From positions 10,478,001 through 10,542,000 of the forward strand of contig CAJFCV020000003.1 in NCBI GenBank assembly GCA_904066235.2: 64,000 bases of DNA. The letters are read 5' to 3'. The translations under genes were made by a program, and so were the position numbers. The first letter of the stretch is position 1, and each line of letters starts with the position of its first letter. The stretch is from Bursaphelenchus xylophilus (Eukaryota; Nematoda; Chromadorea; Rhabditida; Aphelenchoididae). Positions 48,301 through 58,300 of the stretch are shown piece by piece. Below the pieces are notes generated by a model. The model was given only the letters and a program-made list of their open reading frames with translations, was not told where the DNA came from and searched no databases.

Positions 48301-48947
48301 TCAGCCGATTCCGATGCTTAGTTGTCCAGTAATGGTTGATTACTGTAAAAACATTAAATTGTAAATTACAGTAGGTTACTGAGAGAATTAGGCAAAAATA
48401 TTTCAGGAATATGTTTACTGGATGCCTGCGGTCATTTTAAAATCAAAAACTCGAAATCGATTTTTTCCTATGTCCAGGCCTAACTGGCGGCTGATTCACT
48501 GACTCAGAAATCGTGTTTTAATTTCATTATAAACTTTGTGAAACACTTTTTACAGCAAAAATTTTTTAATTTCCAACTTCAAAACTCCCGCCAATTTTGG
48601 CATTCCGTTTTTGTGCCCAACTCGGTAAATTCGCACCCAAAAAGTGTTCAAAGCCATAATAAAGGGCTTTTTAATGCCTCATGCTTTACTATTTTTCACA
48701 AAAAATCGATTGTGTCTCTTTACACTTACTTCACTTCCACTTGATCCAGCCCATCCAACGACAAATCCAATGTAACTGAATTCGGTTGAATGAGCTTATC
48801 AAAGTTCTGTGACGCAATTAACCCTCCAATTATGATTGGCAACACAAAACAAGGCACCAGGATCTCGCAACAGCATCGTTTCTTACTCCGCGCCGTTATC
48901 CGCAAGTCCTTCGCGGCCAATGCCCATAATTGGGCACCAGTCGACAT
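36318..48947 (-). CDS. ABCA-family full transporter, paralogue C
   Basis: Exons (minus): 48947-48730, 46260-45897, 45818-45666, 45617-45495, 45180-44919, 44873-44593, 44469-44299, 44181-43981, 43874-43714, 43358-42889, 42502-42323, 41683-41387, 41079-40910, 40452-40099, 40014-39730, 39135-38952, 38892-38613, 38156-37562 and 36434-36318; 1621 residues. Domain order as in A and B, with complete motifs ([57 protein letters not shown]). Two points are special. An extra intron (43980-43875) splits the NBD1 exon just before the signature motif. A last exon reached over a 1.1-kb intron through ATA|GTAAGT and TTTCAG adds a Pro-rich tail (FPPPPPYNQ, with a PPPY motif) not seen in A or B. Intron 1 holds a 2-kb TTAA-flanked element. 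TTTTTCAG lies 12 bases before the ATG. Confidence 0.88.
36540..36570. repeat. Single mariner-like end in last intron of gene C
   Basis: TATTAGGTTGATGCATAATT resembles the conserved mariner terminal sequence (TTAGGTTG-type). No partner end is seen nearby, so it is a remnant. Confidence 0.45.
37146..37357. mobile_element. CAGTG-ended TA-flanked MITE in last intron of gene C
   Basis: TA|CAGTGGCGAAAAAG ... GCCGTCACTG, interior palindrome with GTCCGGGAAGTATC mirrored by GATATTTCCCGAATGC. The right TA is lost. Confidence 0.7.
41090..41385. repeat. A/T simple-sequence tract in gene C intron
   Basis: Tandem-like repeats of about 55-60 bp built from TCAATTTTTTCATTTTT and runs of AAAAAAT lie between exons 41683-41387 and 41079-40910. 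Confidence 0.75.
41835..42282. mobile_element. 448-bp TAA-flanked GGGGAAGTAC MITE
   Basis: TAA|CAGGGGAAGTACTCC ... GGGGTACTTCCCCTG|TAA in the gene C intron between exons 42502-42323 and 41683-41387. The arms share GACGCTCAGATTTTGATGAA in mirror orientation. The 3-bp TAA duplication suggests PIF/Harbinger-type mobilisation. Confidence 0.87.
45218..45453. mobile_element. 235-bp ATATATGGCTCGGGAC MITE, copy 1
   Basis: Perfect long TIRs (GGCTCGGGACTTCTAAATCT...) around a short asymmetric centre, in the gene C intron between exons 45617-45495 and 45180-44919. The copy at 52564-52798 is almost identical in opposite orientation. Confidence 0.87.
46961..47036 (+). other. tRNA-like module with A and B boxes, left arm
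   Basis: A box TGGTGTAGTGG (46974-46984) and B box GGTTCGATCC (47018-47027) are 33 bases apart, a normal tRNA spacing. The T-arm GCGGG/CCCGT pairs with one G-U. Acceptor and anticodon stems are not convincing. Confidence 0.65.
48014..48090 (-). other. tRNA-like module with A and B boxes, right arm
   Basis: Mirror of 46961-47036: B-box complement at 48024-48033 and A-box complement at 48067-48077. It faces the left module. Confidence 0.65.
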
Positions 48948-49311
48948 TTGGGGGCAATTCTGAAAAAGAGATTTTTTGAAGTTATGAAAGATTCGATTAG
49001 AAGAGTGTTATCAGAAAATTATAAATTCCAAAGTATAACGCAAAAGAATGCAAGAGGATAGGCAACGAGGTCGGAAAATGGGGATAGGCGTCGTCGAAGT
49101 GATTGTGGTTTAACATGAAACAAATTTAACATAGATAAAATATTTATTAATTGCGAAAAGATGATTCAAGCGAAGTGCAGATTATGCCTTATCAGCCGTC
49201 GCTTTACAGTAGATGAAGCCAAGAAACTCAACGATTTTTGTCTACATGTAAAATAAATATGCAGAAAAATTTCACGCAAAAAATCGCAAAAAAGAATCAA
49301 ATTTTAGCTAA
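48948..49311. promoter_or_regulatory. Upstream region of ABCA gene C
   Basis: A TTTTTCAG acceptor directly precedes the gene C 5' UTR (minus strand, near 48960), consistent with trans-splicing. The remainder is unique AT-rich sequence up to the TIR element at 49312. No core promoter is recognised. Confidence 0.4.
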
Positions 49312-49568
49312 CGGGGGAAGTACTCCAAGTGCGACGCTCAGATTTTCTTTAAATTTTGCGCACGCGTCGGGTATGGACTAAATATCAATTCCTGAAAGTT
49401 TTAGCTCGCGCTTTCCGGGCGCCGCCGAGATATCGAGCGATTTTTGCCGCCGAGAGAGCACGCTAAACGTGGAGAGCGGTCAGAGAGAAAAACGATTTTT
49501 GGCCATAACTTTGGCAGTTTCGTGCCTAAAAATTTGATTTTTTCTAGAAGCATTATCCTTTACGGTAG

Positions 49569-50664
49569 CACGCCACGAAAAACGTAAGGTAAAATTGGAA
49601 ATAGAGATTTCGAGCTGCGCCCAATATTTTTAATTTTTTTTGAAAGAATGAATATTGTGTTAGATAGTATTGTAACTCTGAGATTTGGAATAATTTGGTG
49701 ATGAATAGTATGTCAAAAATTACGTTGTTGTCAGTTCCAAGTGTTGAATATAATGGATGGGTCCACGGAGGCCGGCCCATCGCGCTCTGACGCAAAATCT
49801 GATTCTCCACCGGTTGATGTGTCTCCAGAAACAGTAAGATTTCTCTTTGGTCCTTATGTTTAGAGATCCATCGATATGTGGTGTTGTGTGAGACATCCTA
49901 GCGGACGTTATGAAGAAGAAATCTGGAAATTTGACAATAGCAAAAGGGCACTTGTCAATAGATTATTGCATCATTTTGCAGGAACTGATGGAGAAACGCG
50001 AAGAGAAGGCGTGAGCAAAGCTGGATCAGAGGAAGCAGACGACGTTCAGAACATTTCAAGGTAAGTTTGTGACGTTGTCTTTTTGATTTTTCGGTTTTTC
50101 TAGGCCGTTGAGCTAATAATTTTCTCTGGTTATACCTAAAATAATATAATTGATATTTCAGCCGGTCCATGTTGAAGTAGAATGTGAAAGCCAGCATAAT
50201 GTACCAAAGGGTGTGGAGATTGATTTCCGAGTTCAGATTGCATCCGACAAATGCGATGGATTGTCAAAAATTTATGTAATTTTGATTATTCTTATTGGTT
50301 TGATGTTTAGGTGGAATTAAACAAGATTTGATGAATTTCAATTTAGTAGTGGTCTGTTGTAGCAAGATCAAAGCCCTGTTAGTCTTGTAAACCCCGGAAG
50401 AGCTCGAATTCGGTCAGATTCATCGATTTTGATCCAATTGTGCCTAGTACAATATAATTTCTTTTCTCTTCTTCGATCAATCTGAGAAGTTCGGGGTGCA
50501 CCTCCTAGAATCCTTTCGATGCTTTCTCGCCGGTTTCACACGTAAATTGTTGTTTATTAGAATTTTGCAAAGATTTTTATTATTTATTTGTAACGGTTTC
50601 AGCGTATGAAATGTCGAAAACATTTTCCCGCGAATTTCTCTATTTCCACTTTTTTCGTGGCGTG
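49569..50664. mobile_element. 1096-bp nested element with 14-bp TIRs and 6-bp duplication
   Basis: CACGCCACGAAAAA...TTTTTCGTGGCGTG, flanked by CGGTAG (49563-49568, 50665-50670) and sitting inside another TIR element. The interior is not palindromic and contains a small split open frame (49753-50116). Six-base duplications are unusual for common nematode cut-and-paste families; I cannot name the superfamily. Confidence 0.8.
49753..50116 (+). CDS. Possible small spliced gene inside the nested element
   Basis: ATG at 49753 opens a Ser/Pro-rich stretch (exon 49753-49833). Then come a 30-base GTAAGA...TTTAG segment that would be an unusually short intron, a 197-nt exon (49864-50060) ending AAG|GTAAGT, and a short last exon 50104-50116 with a stop. 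All phases agree and give 96 residues. The middle part reads like a charged folded region (RYEEEIWKFDNSKRALVNRL). No family is recognised. It may be a captured host fragment or the element's own protein. Confidence 0.3.
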
Positions 50665-50862
50665 CGGTAGAATTAGGCATGAAACTTTTTGAACCTAAAT
50701 TCGACAAAAAGTCCTAAATTTTGGCCGACTTTCGATCTAAAAATCTCGGTTGCTTCTGCAAAGCGCGAGCTAGGATTCTCGCATATATCTTAGAAAAAAT
50801 TATTCTAAATTTGTGCCAAGTTTCACCAAAATCTGAGCGTCGCACTTGGAGTCCTTCCCTTG

Positions 50863-52008
50863 TAAGTTTCGGACTAACTCTCAGTTCTTTTCTGCAAATC
50901 GTCATCTGAAAAATGTCACCTATGTCTTCGAAAAACGTAGTCTAAACCTATGAAAAGTTTCGTCAGAATTTGAGAATAAATCACAGTCCCTTTTGAAAAA
51001 AGAAAAAAGAGATTTTAAAGTCGAAAAAAGATTTCGACAGATGTTTGTATGTGGAGTTGCGAAAATTTAGCATTATGTTTCTAAAGTATCAAAAGAAATT
51101 TATTAAACAATCCAAAAGACATTGGCAAAAAAGCTTTTGTCTGACCGCTCTCCGCAATCTGCGTACTCTCTTGGCAGCAAAGATCGTTGAATAATTTGGC
51201 AGTACTAGCAAATTAAGAGCTAAAATTTTCAAGGGTGGTAAAAAACGTTTTTCAAACCTACTGAAACAAATTCTAAACCTTTTTATGTCTTCCTTCTTTT
51301 ACCACTACACTCCATTAAATTACAATTGACTGATAAACAGCAAAAAAAGGTTTTCCTGGAAATAAAACATTAAGCGAAGAATGAGTAAGCAAGTTCACGT
51401 TCGCATTAAAATCTGGATGGTAAACTGTAGGCAAGTTTTCCAAAAACCGCACCTTGATTAGTCAACAATTTCGATCGCCTTTAGGGATGGGCATTTCGCA
51501 AAAAAACTGCTCGAGGATTTGAAACTTATACTTTTGTCAACGCCTAGGATTAGTATCAGCCCACAAAGAAAGGTATACTATAAAACAAAAGTCAGAAGAG
51601 CTAATGTAAGGCAAAAAAATTGATTTTTCAAATTGCAAGAGACCGAAAAATTTGCTTGGTATAAAAGGATTAGTTGTATTAGTCCATCCGGAAAGTCGGT
51701 GGACTGATTTTTGATGTTTGCACCGCACATCATTCCGAAATTTTTGTGTGGGCAAAACCCGGTGTCAAAAAACCATTTTATTCGGAATGACTCTGTACTT
51801 TTGCCAGGGTAGACAAAAGGAGAATAACATGCTACAGTGATAGAGCAGTCATCAATTTCTCGGATTATGCAAATTTTGTTTCACTACGTCTCTAGCGACG
51901 TGGCATTCTTTGATTAAAAAACCTCAAATTTTGCAACTTCATCGCCCTATAAGCGCACTTTCCTGTCGACTTTCAATAAAAAAAAGCAAATTTCCTGTAT
52001 GTGCGAAG
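50863..52008. other. Intergenic tract with decayed repeat pieces
   Basis: It contains fragments of the GGGAAGTAC family (about 51120-51200, with GACCGCTCTCCGCA) and a single mariner-like end (TATTAGTCCATCCGGAAAG at about 51678). No supported gene. Confidence 0.5.
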
Positions 52009-52438
52009 TAGACATGGCTCGTCGGCCGGCCCGGGCCGAAAATCTCGGCCCGGCCCGTCGGCCTGAAGGGTTTCGGCCATGCCGGACCGTTTCAAATTTT
52101 CCGTCGGCCCGGCCCGGCCCGTTCTAAATTTGCTTCGGCCCGGCCCGGGCCGGCCCATTAAAACGAAAGTCTCCCCAAGTCTAACTCCTTATGACCAAAT
52201 TTTTTTTATCATCATGTAAATGGATAAATACTGTGTTCCATAGCTATCTAAAAACAAAAATACCTTTAAAAAAACCAATTATGTCTTCACATATCGTTTA
52301 TTTTCATTATCATTCCCAATTTTCGCTTCGAGATTCTGGATTTTAACTATTTCGGGCCGGGAATGGTCCGGCCGGCCCGGCCGACCTGAAATCCGGCCGA
52401 CGGGCCGAAATTTCGGCCCGGCCCGGGAGCCACGTCTA
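52009..52438. mobile_element. GC-rich hAT-like MITE
   Basis: TAGACATGGCTC...GAGCCACGTCTA, 430 bp, flanked by GTGCGAAG (52001-52008) and GTGCGAAA (52439-52446), a 7-8 bp duplication typical of hAT. The arms are packed with GGCCCGGCC motifs and are very GC-rich in an AT-rich region. Confidence 0.78.
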
Positions 52439-52563
52439 GTGCGAAATCGTGGTTGGCTGTAGACAGGCTTTTTGTACTAGAGGGCGTGGTACAGAGGTTC
52501 CATTGTTCATAGTCAAGCCTTTTTTCGAAGATTAGAAAAGGGAAAGAATCTCTAGAAAATTCG

Positions 52564-52798
52564 ATATATGGCTCGGGACTTCTAAATCTCTCCGCAAGAG
52601 TCCATCCGAACCCTGGAAATTTAGTCCAAAGTTAAAAGTTGACAAAAAAGGAGGAGACGACAGAGAAAGGCAGAAATTCTTACAAAGAGAGAAATTGCGC
52701 AATGTTATGTCAGATTGCGCAACTTTTAACTTTGTACTAAATTTGCAGGGTTCGGATGGACTCTTGCGGAGAGATTTAGAAGTCCCGAGCCATATATG
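52564..52798. mobile_element. 235-bp ATATATGGCTCGGGAC MITE, copy 2
   Basis: Almost the exact reverse complement of 45218-45453, including the asymmetric centre. High identity implies recent movement. Confidence 0.87.
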
Positions 52799-55390
52799 AA
52801 ACGCTCCCAAAATGTCAGGTGACTGATTGAGATATCGATGCAACATTTTCGTCCGAGTATGGAAAACAGAGCCAAGATTCAACTAACTTTGCAAGCGATA
52901 TAATACCCGAATCTTTGCGAATTTTTAGAAGAAAAAACATTTTTTTTTTTGTAATTGTAGAACGTAGACACATATCAGCAAGAAAGAAAACACCAAGTTG
53001 TTGCAAAGAAAGTATAAACAAAAAAATAAAATTTAGGGCAACTTCTGATAAACAACCTTGATTGCTTTGAAAAGTGCGAGCCAAAATTACCCACAATGTA
53101 TACATAACAGACAATAATATACATTTACACAAAACTTATCAAGATCTAAATAAATGTCTCATTCCTAGCGTTCCCCTTATAATTTGAAGCCAATATCTTG
53201 TGATATTTTCGAAATTTAATATTTTCAGCGGTTACTCTTCCTTTCTCTTTACGTCAAAATAACCCAAATGCTCTTTTAAAATACTCTTTTACACTGTTCT
53301 TTGGGTTGCTATGAAAACAAAACTTTTTAAAAGACAAGAAAAAACTGCTGAAAACATTCAAAAAGGCAATAATTTAACTCGGTTTTAAGGCTCGAAATAC
53401 CAAAAAATAATGTTCAACGTTAAACAACCCCAAAATTCCTCAAGAAAAATTTGAAACCTCTCTCTTCCAATGTATGGAAATGCCTTCTAATTGTGTTTTT
53501 TGCGAGAATTGAGAGGAGTGGCCGCAGGGGAAATAGAACTCTCGGTTTATCAGTGATTTCCAAACCCTGACTCATCCCGTACGTGGTCTATATTCCCCCA
53601 TTTGTTTGTCCCTCTTTTTCGATTCTTTGGCGAGAAGCGCTTCATAACACGTTTGATCTTTTTGTATTTGCAGACATGGCCAAGAGAAGAGGATGTTGTC
53701 ATTGTAGGCTTGAATTGTCAAATATTTTGGGATGAAGAAAATGTGGTCCAAAAAAGATAGGTTTGGGATGGGACGAAGAATTGAAGCGGATTAAAAAGCA
53801 GACCTAATTATCATATCAGAAAAGTCATTGAAATTTATAGCTCAATTAAAGGTGACTAAGTGGGACATCTGTCATAGAGATAGCTGAGATTTGGAGGTGC
53901 TAAACGACAATTTGGTGATCAAAACATGCCACAAAAAAAAGGAAACTTTTAACTCAAAAAAATTCCTTTTTCGCTGATAAGGGAAATTAATTTAAGGAAA
54001 ACTAACTTCTTTATCAGCGCAACGTATTATAGGCCCGATATTAATTCCTTAAAGTTTTGGCTCGCGCTTTGCAGAAGCAGCCGAGACATTCAACGAACTT
54101 TGCGGCTGAGAGAGCGTGCTAAATGCGGAGAGCGGCCAGAAAGCATTATCGTTTATAATAGAAATAGTAACGGAAGGTCTGATTGACGCAAGTTTTAATT
54201 AATTTTACCTAACAATAAGTCATATTCGAGATACCTAGCTCGCGTTCTGCATAATTCACCGAGACTTTTATATCGAAATTTGTCAAAAATAAGCCACCTT
54301 TTTTCGAATTTTAGCATTAAAAATCTTGTAATCTTAAAAACGTATACATTTCTACCGTCGAGTATAATGTAAGAAAAACCAATTTTTTCCTTGCGAAAAT
54401 GGCAAAGATACGGCCAAAAGATGATTTTCTCTATGACCGCACTCCACATTTTGTGTACTCTCCCCGCCGGAAAAGAAAACGTCCATTGTAAGATTCATGG
54501 TAAAACAGTTAAAGAAAAATTTGTAAAATTAGTTAGTTTCTTTTATTACTCCAATATGAAAAAATAATCCAGTGTATTTCTGCATGAAATGTACAAACAA
54601 AGTCTAAATTATGAAAAAAAAAATAAAAAATAATGTCTAAAAAATGGGCGGTGATAAATATGGAGATGAAATTGAGATAAATAACTAGAAAAATTGTCTG
54701 AAAAAACATTATCGTTAGCTAAAAAAGAAAGACCAGAAAACAGAAAACTCTACAATTTTAAGCATAAACAGGCGGATGAGATATCTGAATGGATATTGTT
54801 CATGATAAAAACATTGCAAAACATGGTGACATATGCAAGGGTTGGGTCATCAAAGATGGTAAAAAGTAAAGTTAAGGACGGAGAATAGTAAATCAGTACT
54901 CCTTTATATCAATTTATGTAATTTTATGACAATTGTGACCTTGTTTTAGATACTAGGTTAGACCTATTGAATTGGAATTTCTGAAGCCATGAGTGGAGAA
55001 GCGGCCTCGATAATTTTAATTAAATTACTTGAGAGTCTAAAGAGCCGGAATTTGGCCAAAAATTTAAAAAAAAGCAAAATTTTGAATTTTGGTCTGGGTC
55101 CCACCGCGAAAACAATTTTGTTTTCGAAAATCTAAATTGAGCTTTCAAAACATGTGTTATGTGTTTGCATGCTAAAATATACTTATTTTTAAAATTTTGA
55201 TGACTCAAAATGGGTCCCACCACGAAAACATCTCAATTTGTAAAAACCTCTAAAATGTCTTTCAGAAACTGCAAAACCAAAAAATACTCAAAGATCTTGC
55301 CTCAAAAAACATTATGTGACCGCTAAAAAAGAATACAAGACATCAACATGTTAATAATCAACGATTTTCTAAAAAATCATCAAAAAAGTT
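52799..55390. other. Intergenic tract 3' of the membrane-protein gene
   Basis: AT-rich sequence with decayed pieces of the GGGAAGTAC family (about 53980-54480, with GAGAGCGTGCTAAATGCG). Short open frames here lack splice context and domains. I see no supported gene. Confidence 0.5.
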
Positions 55391-58300
55391 CTAATTCTTC
55401 CTCAGCAACGGATCCACCGGCTCCCTTGCATGCTCATTGGCCTGCAGATGGCCCAGATCGCTGACTCTGCTCGAATCCAACGACGAATTTGGCGCCGAGT
55501 CGTTGGAATGGCGTCTATCAGCGTCCGCTTTCCTCGCTCTACACCAACGAATCGCGTAGACCACAATTCCGAACAAAACACACGCGATTATGAAGCCAAC
55601 AATGGTGACATAGTACCACGGGAAGGCCTGTTGAACATGTGTTTCCCGTTGCTTCGGCGGAATTACTGGCGCTTCGGTGGCCGGGATGAAAGTCGGGTGA
55701 GGGGGTACGGTATTGGGACGTCGCGATTTGGTGGTTGCTTTGCGAGTAGTGGTCGGCGAAGTTGTTGGGCGCTCACGATTGTTGTTTGAGCGAGTGGTTC
55801 GAAGATCGAATTCATCGTCAACGTCGTCGTCAAAGTCGCTGTCTTCTGCGGCCACTGGTTGAACTGTTTTTGGCTGAGCTTTGGTTGTAACTTCTAATTT
55901 TTGAGTTGAAGTGGAAGTTGTGGTCGGAGCAACAGTGGCTTTGGTAGTTGTTGGGGGCTGGCTAAAAGTGAGAATTTATAAACAGAAAAAAGTGATTTTT
56001 AATAGAGATATACAGGTTATGTTAAGAGATAAAATACAAAAGCTCCAGTGATCTTCAAGTTTCAAAAACTGTCTAAATTACAGAAACTGTAGGCTTATAA
56101 GTACCAAAATCGGAAACGTCTTCGTAGAGCCTGCTAATGTTACCCTGAGGGCTCTTTTAGTGGACAACTCAAAAAAAGAAAAAGACTTTTTGGCCCACCG
56201 TTCAACGAAGATCTTCTAAAACAAACTTATTTTTGATCTCTTGGAATTTTTTGTACAGAAATTTAAGTTTATTCCATTTTTCCGTATATGTATTGTACAT
56301 CTATTGTTGTCTGGCTTGAATAATCAATTTTTCATTAAATACCAGATAACGCGTATTTTAAAATCAGTTTTTTTGATCATAAAATCCTTACGTTTCAATC
56401 CTTTTCACTGTAGTAGATTTCAGTGTTGTCGTGGCAACTTCAGCTTGCTTTTGAATAGTCGTTGTTGTGTGTTCTGGATGCCCAGCTGGCACAATCTTCT
56501 TCACCGTGGTGCCAAAAGTTGTTGACTTATCCGGGAAGGTAGTGGTCGTCTTCAAGGGACTCAGCCTGACTTCTCGGTTGTCATCGGCTGGTTGAGGGAC
56601 TAGAAATTATTTTTTGAGATTTGTAAAATACGAATTGATAATAGATGTGTATAACCAACCCGTAGTAACATTTCGAACATGAAGTCGCGGGAAGAAGGTC
56701 GGCCACACATTGTTGTTGTCCTGGAATCGCCGATACTTCGAGTACATCAAGCTGTCCGTCTTGCCATTGCAGAACCGCGTGTTACAGCAACAAGTAAAGA
56801 CTTCTTTGTACATAAAACAGTCATTGTTTTGGCACATGTCCGGAGGCGCGCAACCGACATTTTTCCCGCCCTGAAATGTAGATTTTGTAGATAGTTTCAG
56901 TTTACGGCGAAAAAAAGGAAACGCTAGCTTTGATTGCTTTGTTCTAGACCTTTTTTGAAAATAAGAAAGGCAAGTTAAACAATTTTGAGAGAAAAATTAC
57001 CTATAAAAACAGAAAGATTTTACATGTTTGACACTTACAGAAGAAATCTTTTTGTTGGCAAGGCAAAAAATCAAAGCTTTTTGGCGGTTTTGTCGGTAAA
57101 AATTCAATCTTTGTAAAAAATGAGGACCTCAAGTGTGCGCAAGAATTAGACTTTTCCAGAAGAAATCCAGCGATTTCAACTCAAAATTCTTTAGTTATCA
57201 GTCTGTCGGGAAAATAATGAGCACTCCGACGCGTTGAAAATGGCATCGCCGGCGAGAAAATGAATTGTGTCGCGAAAAAATCAAGTTGTTTTTAACTTCA
57301 GCGACGCAAGTTGGCACAGCGACACTGCGCTCATTATTTTCCCGACAGACTGATATTTACGTTTTTCCAAGAATTAAAAAAAATAATAATTACCTCATAG
57401 AATCCCAAGGCGTCGTAGCAGAAGCCAGTCTCGCAAACTCGATCCGTGTCTCCCGCGCATTTGAATGGGCGCGGAGGTTTTGGCAAGGGATTGGCCTGAA
57501 AATTTATTACAATTTATATTATTACATTATTTTACAAGTAAACTTTATTTATTTTTCTAACAGGGGAAGTACTTCAAGTGTGACGCTCAGATTTTCTTTA
57601 AAATTTGCACACACGTCGGGTATGGACTAAATATCAATTCCTGAAAGTTTTAGCTCGCGCTTTGCGGGCGCCGCCGAGATATCAAACGATTTTTGCCGCC
57701 GAGAGAGCACGCTAAACGTGGAGAGCGGTCAGAGAGAAAACCGTTTTTTGGCCATAACTTTGGCAGTTTCGTGCGGAAAAATTTGATTTTTTGTAGAAAC
57801 ATTATCCTTTACAGTTGAAATAGGCATGAAACTTTTCGTGCCGAAATTCGGCAAAAAGTCCTAAAATTTCGCCGACTTTCGATCTAAAAATCTCGGTTGT
57901 TTCTGCAAAGCGCGAGCTAGGATTCCCGCATATATCTTAGAAAAAATTATTCTAAATTTGTGCCAAGTTTCATCAAAATCTGAGCGTCACACTTCAAGTA
58001 CTTCCCTTGTAAGATTTTTTTTAAATTGCATTTTTAATATTTTATAAACAGGTGAAACCGACGTATTTTACACAATTTCTGATTTTTTTGCTTTTGTTAA
58101 GTGGCAACTCCTTTTCCCGTAACCTCTGATTTTCCTTCAACATGATGACTGTTTAGTGTAATAACGAATTAAAATTTCAAAACTCCACTCACACTTTAAT
58201 GATCCATTATTTATGTGTTTTCACTTTTTTTACAATGTAAAAATTATAACAGCAATAAAAAAATTTACGGCCATTTTCGAAGCTTGCCCTTTGAAAGGTA

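Larger units (their letters stand above)
46545..48517. mobile_element. TTAA-flanked giant inverted-repeat element, related family member
   Basis: Flanked by TTAA at 46541-46544 and 48518-48521; ends AACACGATTTCTGAGTC...; 1973 bp, in the first intron of gene C. The arms are about 850 bp each. Sequence differs from copies 1 and 2, but it shares the GGACATAGGAAAAAATCGAT block inside both ends and the same plan of two convergent tRNA-like modules. Confidence 0.85.
49312..50862. mobile_element. TAA-flanked GGGGAAGTAC MITE interrupted by a second element
   Basis: TAA|CGGGGGAAGTACTCC ... CTTCCCTTG|TAA; the outer 450 bp match 57561-58009, but 1096 bp are inserted in the middle (49569-50664). Located between gene C and the membrane-protein gene. 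Confidence 0.82.
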
